This document shows, in pieces, positions 31,801 to 34,560 of a stretch of DNA of 34,560 nt (within the stretch, counting starts at the first letter, position 1; each line of letters begins with the position of its first letter). This stretch comes from a virus: positions 1 through 34,560 of the IMG/VR virus record IMGVR_UViG_3300043543_000742; one strand, given 5' to 3'. The translations under genes and the position numbers were made by a program. Under the pieces are notes generated by a model, which was not told the origin of the DNA, made no database searches, and saw only the letters and a list, made by a program, of their open reading frames with translations.

Positions 31801-32695
31801 CATTCCGTCACACCAGATGCACTTCGGCCCGCGCGTGCGGGCCTACCTCAGGCAGATGTACAAAGAGTGCGCCGATGAACTGGCCGCTGCACAGCTGCCG
31901 ATCGTTCTTCAGTTTGGTGAAACCCAGTGGTGGTACTTCGACAACATCGGCCCTGAGGAAGACGGCCTCGATCCAGACGGCGGGATGCCATTCTATGATT
32001 CGGAGACCATTGCTGCGTTTCAGCAGCGGTACGGACGCCAGATCTGGCCCTTCCGGCGCAACACCGACTCGCCCCAGGACGACATCGAAGCGGCAGACTT
32101 CCTGCGCGACCGCATCTGGGAGTACTGCGCCGAGGTCATCGGCTACGTCAGGTGCTTTCACCCAACAGCGGTGTTCGAGTGCCTCTGGCCGCTCGACGCC
32201 AACCAGGGCAAGCCCGCGCCGGACCCGGCGTTCCGCGCGCTCAACTTTCACGTCAATCTGCCGCACGAGTGGAAAACGTCGGCCTACGGCGTGAAATACT
32301 TCCGCTCGGAAGGCTTCGACTACGACGTCTGGCAGAAGAACGCGCGGCTCATGCGGCAGACGCTCGAGTTCCCGCTGAAGCTCGGCCGCCCGGCCTCGGA
32401 GTGCATGTACCTGGCCGGCATCTACGGGCCGCCCGACCCGCCGATGCGCGAGGCGTACGGCATGTGGCGGAATCGCGGGCTGTACTCGTTCTGCTTCTGG
32501 GCGTTCGATCAGTTCTGCCTGAACTCGCGGCCGCTGCCGCTCGAAGTGCCCGTGCAGTCCACGGCGACGCTTGTCTCCTATCGCCAGCCGCGCGCCGCGC
32601 GCTCGCCCGAAGCGCCCGTCGCCGTTGCCTATGCGCCTGAGCCGAGCAGCCGGATGAACACGTTCCGCTTGAACGCGAGGAGGTTGAACGGATGA
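28802..32695 (+). CDS. large tail protein with probable TIM-barrel hydrolase domain
   Basis: A 1298-residue protein (counting from GTG 28799; ATG 28802 chosen). The first ~640 residues are beta-rich and of unknown fold. Residues about 640-770 (WPTQWWSLGHAKRCAPND, then DLYLGTWLGRDAGRIEVTID) look like a jelly-roll carbohydrate-binding-type module. Residues about 945-1200 resemble a clan GH-A TIM barrel: ARNWIRDLAREFKQAGIPA, Glu1040 in LQFGETQWWYFDN as possible acid/base and Glu1126 in AVFECLWPLDAN as possible nucleophile (numbering from ATG 28802). If real, it would cleave a surface or wall polysaccharide. The catalytic assignment is inference from pattern. It overlaps the fibre gene by four bases. 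Confidence 0.75.
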   Translation: MPSEPLLLFDPRRTIQLQGFSGRAATTTLHDATETGFQVSGIFQAAEDFANVQIFSAYDYFNHLRLKPLPVTDLSGLTLQYGMEILPVNGEEGNVRPDCVRYASVGWDKLTITTGAGDIYEVPMMHHAAVVSGNYAPGRFGFSLHDRNAATLDDLLVGKPTPALTDQAYVYFMGTRWSCSSAEAIAFCNLETRLLNNIGAPNVPSCEQAIWWQDDPNFWHYLLVNNGGAGIQEAGATDAADIASRLAAMVGLSSWLVDCTASGNVITVSLEPGVNGPVTVSTNSGSAPVTLSRFVPGIYTAQVASSAEIRVGDYVGVDIGSANDEVVKVLAVGPGTFTGHFTKPHYGKVYNIQCRVLPRARHFGRVLKSRMVDAPAPDYGEQPTSLATEQFTTTNTSCELKVRLVAQLGQYGRDANGMPVRVSVDGENQIVRIEKNDDAFGATSLATAVEGASNTRVYRFTFPFASLSGYLNGDRNSLVPVPADDIVKIHLTFAPRFEDVEAGLREGGRLKEAVTATQPGTEEEWHLTQAEQMLAGRKYYVGTPDVEERIACLANFGLFKPDPDDPATWYYRLLVRRGEDSSTPQVCQPGTRIQRISTITGTRSDIEWQVRISNLTVTGDRTLKVGGDAPRIEESDGRCRYDGFWEDYRYGAGWPTQWWSLGHAKRCAPNDAQDQRTVTIRYSYPREHDLYLGTWLGRDAGRIEVTIDGGAPVVHDLYLNDYNGLAAMMKLAGALPAGTHTVEIRALFDKHPASSGYYFYFDYLWPLESQDPPDPPKVYHDVSAAIDFDTDHGYKKPPAWHVWHLKQLGFMGHADVYMGVFWNNKRRRVEATYPNCTVSLGAWQEDQPLWINLSGTTLYFSPGAGLAAEDIAAHLRAMINVTFPGVWCTSEGGSIHIRSRAPSYTFTISASPQLGISQGTPALDQSGAEGDWEMIDSISPVMTHGARNWIRDLAREFKQAGIPASFAFSMECYRPPAEMRARYLHYENGVVSPGQEVFLPIPSHQMHFGPRVRAYLRQMYKECADELAAAQLPIVLQFGETQWWYFDNIGPEEDGLDPDGGMPFYDSETIAAFQQRYGRQIWPFRRNTDSPQDDIEAADFLRDRIWEYCAEVIGYVRCFHPTAVFECLWPLDANQGKPAPDPAFRALNFHVNLPHEWKTSAYGVKYFRSEGFDYDVWQKNARLMRQTLEFPLKLGRPASECMYLAGIYGPPDPPMREAYGMWRNRGLYSFCFWAFDQFCLNSRPLPLEVPVQSTATLVSYRQPRAARSPEAPVAVAYAPEPSSRMNTFRLNARRLNG

Positions 32696-34560
32696 GCAAG
32701 TATCCGAACTCCATCGACGACGCATCGAGCCTCTACTCGCCCGCCGATGCCTTCTCGGCCAAGCCGCTCGAAACGATCACCACGATGCCGGTCTATGCTG
32801 GCGACACGACGATCAGCGTCGAGTCCACCGGCGTGGGCTTCCCGGACGAGTACGGCATCCTCTCTATCGACGACGAGTTGATCGTCTACACCGGCAAGAC
32901 AGCCACGCAGTTCACCGGCTGCCAGCGCGGAGCGTTCGGCACCATCGCTGCGCAGCACACCTCCGGCGCCACCGTGCGCGCCAACATGGTCTCAGCGTAT
33001 CTGAAGGCGCTCCAAGAAGCCGTCGTCGCGATCGAGCAAGAACTCGGCACGGCATCCAACCGCAACTATGTGCGCAAGGACGGCGCGGTGACGATCACCG
33101 GCGCGAAGGCATTCGTCGATGGCGCGGAGTTCGGCTCGGGCACCAAAGCGGCCACGGGGCTGGTCCGGCTGCCGAACACCGGTGCGGTGAAGTGGCGCAA
33201 GGCCGACAGCTCGGGCGACCTGGGTCTCGCGCTGAACGCCAACGACCACCTCGTAGCCGACGCGATCATCGACTTCGCGCCCGGGCAGACCTTCGGCGCG
33301 TTCTCCTACCCGGACGCCGGTTACGGCAACAAGGGCATCGTGCAGATTGATGCCGCCGGTGGCCTCGCGGTCGAATCGGGCGTGCTGTCGATGGCTCCCT
33401 CCGGCACGTCGCCTGGCACGTATTCGAAAGTCACCGTCGACGCCAAAGGCCGCGTGACCGCAGGCGCGAACCTCGCGGCGGGCGACCTGCCCTCCCACAC
33501 GCACACCGCCGCCGATATCGTGAGTGGCGAGTTCCCGCACAAGGTCCAGAAGGACGGGATCGACGTCGGCACGCGCCGCGCGCTCAACCTCGTCCAAGGC
33601 ACTCGTGTTTCGCTGGCGGCCGCCGATGACCCCGCCAACGACCGGGTCAGCGTGACCATCAGCGCGAGCCCGCCCGAAGCCGGCGAAATCACCAACGCCC
33701 TCGGCTACCTCCCGGCCAATCGCGCGGGCGAGCACTTCACTGGGCCGATCGACTGCGGCCCGCACCAGACCGTCGGCGGCCCACTCGAGAACATGGCGAA
33801 GTACTCAGAGGACTTCGCCGCGAGCGTCTGGGACAAGAATGGCGGCTCCTGCTCCGTTACCTCGAACGCCATCATCGCTCCGGACGGCAACCAAACCGCG
33901 GACGTGATCGCGGCGGTCACCTCGACGCCCGTGGTCCAGCAGCAGGTTGCAGGCCTTGCCGACGCCGGCACATACACCTTCTACATCTGGGCGCGAGTCC
34001 CCTCTAGCACCCGCAAGGTGTCGATCGCCATCGTCGACAACCCGTACGCGGCCTACCTCGCCGGCCCGACCCAGATCACGCTCACGACCTCCTGGCAGCG
34101 CTTCAAGATCACCGGCACGCTCGCGAGCGGCCAGACCGGCCTCTGGATCATCGTCCGCCAGTACGCCGCCAACGGCGACGACTGGACGACCGGCGACATC
34201 CACCTCTGGGGCGCCTGCCTCCAGCACGGCAACGACCCACAAAAGGCCTACGCCCGCACCTGGGCCTCGCAAACGCCGCATCTCGCCTCCGGCCTCGCCG
34301 TCGGCCCCATCGTCATCGCCGCCCCGGACAACACCACCTCACCCCTCAAGATCCACTGCCCCGGCTCCAACCTTGCCGACAGCACCCTCCTCGAACTCAC
34401 CGCCAACGGCGAACTCATCCTCGCCGGCGGCTCCGGCAACGGCTACCGCTTCGCTGAACTCGGGTCCGCCAACAACCCCTCCGGCTGGGCCGGCGTCCTC
34501 AAGGTCAAAACCCCCGCCGGCGCCACCCTCGGCTACATCCTCCTGTACTCGAACGCTTAG
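32692..34560 (+). CDS. tail fibre protein with carbohydrate-binding-type domain
   Basis: A 622-residue protein whose TAG is the last base triplet of the window. Start overlaps the previous stop (ATGA). N-terminal 100 residues (TTISVESTGVGFPDEYGILS, then ELIVYTGKTATQFTGCQRGA) look like the tail-attachment domain. The middle has typical fibre sequence GTYSKVTVDAKGRVTAGANL near residue 243, with LPSHTHTAADIVSGEFPHKV. Residues about 366-525 look like a CBM-type beta sandwich (YSEDFAASVWDKNGGSCSV, then TYTFYIWARVPSSTRKVSIA). The C-terminus (YRFAELGSANNPSGWAG) is probably the receptor-facing tip. It likely binds host surface sugars. Confidence 0.85.
   Translation: MSKYPNSIDDASSLYSPADAFSAKPLETITTMPVYAGDTTISVESTGVGFPDEYGILSIDDELIVYTGKTATQFTGCQRGAFGTIAAQHTSGATVRANMVSAYLKALQEAVVAIEQELGTASNRNYVRKDGAVTITGAKAFVDGAEFGSGTKAATGLVRLPNTGAVKWRKADSSGDLGLALNANDHLVADAIIDFAPGQTFGAFSYPDAGYGNKGIVQIDAAGGLAVESGVLSMAPSGTSPGTYSKVTVDAKGRVTAGANLAAGDLPSHTHTAADIVSGEFPHKVQKDGIDVGTRRALNLVQGTRVSLAAADDPANDRVSVTISASPPEAGEITNALGYLPANRAGEHFTGPIDCGPHQTVGGPLENMAKYSEDFAASVWDKNGGSCSVTSNAIIAPDGNQTADVIAAVTSTPVVQQQVAGLADAGTYTFYIWARVPSSTRKVSIAIVDNPYAAYLAGPTQITLTTSWQRFKITGTLASGQTGLWIIVRQYAANGDDWTTGDIHLWGACLQHGNDPQKAYARTWASQTPHLASGLAVGPIVIAAPDNTTSPLKIHCPGSNLADSTLLELTANGELILAGGSGNGYRFAELGSANNPSGWAGVLKVKTPAGATLGYILLYSNA

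Noticed and set aside
1-34560. A gene transfer agent rather than a phage
   Set aside because: The order and families (GpA terminase, gpD, gpE, fused tip, fibre) are those of a lambda-like siphovirus; no GTA-specific genes were recognised.
1-34560. tRNA genes, CRISPR array, attachment sites or integrase
   Set aside because: None was visible by eye; no regular repeat-spacer array and no recombinase ORF. att sites need flanking sequence.

Overview
The window is almost wall-to-wall phage DNA with high GC. It reads as most of a temperate, lambda-like siphovirus (prophage or phage contig). The gene order follows lambda closely: terminase small and large subunits, gpW-like joiner, portal, S49 protease with an internal scaffold start, decoration protein D, major capsid protein E, FII-, Z-, U- and V-like neck and tail genes, a G/GT-type frameshifted tail chaperone, tape measure, then tail-tip and fibre genes. 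No integrase, phage repressor, replication gene, rRNA, tRNA or CRISPR was seen. The host is probably a high-GC Gram-negative bacterium. Acidobacteriota or Proteobacteria are the best guesses from the style of the small proteins, but this is inference and not proven by the sequence.

Layout. (1) 1-5170: accessory and early-type genes on the plus strand. They include two paralogous ParB-domain/DNA-methyltransferase fusions, two small hydrophobic proteins, several small phage proteins and an orphan HigA-like antitoxin on the minus strand. (2) 5200-6453: four small minus-strand genes, including a DUF3489-type protein, ending at a 72-bp divergent gap. (3) 6526-13507: DNA packaging and head genes. 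(4) 13577-16603: neck/tail completion, tail tube and the tail-assembly chaperone pair, which has a canonical CCCAAAC -1 slippery heptamer. (5) 17196-20408: a 1070-residue tape measure protein, implying a tail of roughly 160 nm by the usual ruler relation. (6) 21052-34560: lysozyme-like protein, small tail proteins, a 1251-residue protein that appears to fuse gpM-, gpL- and gpJ-type domains, a 1298-residue protein with a probable TIM-barrel hydrolase domain, and a 622-residue tail fibre whose stop codon is the last base of the window.

The structural genes are tightly coupled (TGATG, ATGA and GTGA overlaps) and look like one long late operon. The most unusual feature is that this operon is interrupted at four or five gene junctions by short minus-strand cassettes: DUF4926/DUF6883 pair, HigBA, a small conserved phage protein, a CopG-type antitoxin, and the orphan HigA near the left end. 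Several of these abut the preceding plus-strand stop codon within a few bases. They look like morons (lysogenic cargo) that would be transcribed against the late operon. The other observations most worth checking are the frameshift fusion with a four-cysteine tail, the internal scaffold start, the M-L-J fusion and the glycoside-hydrolase-like tail protein.
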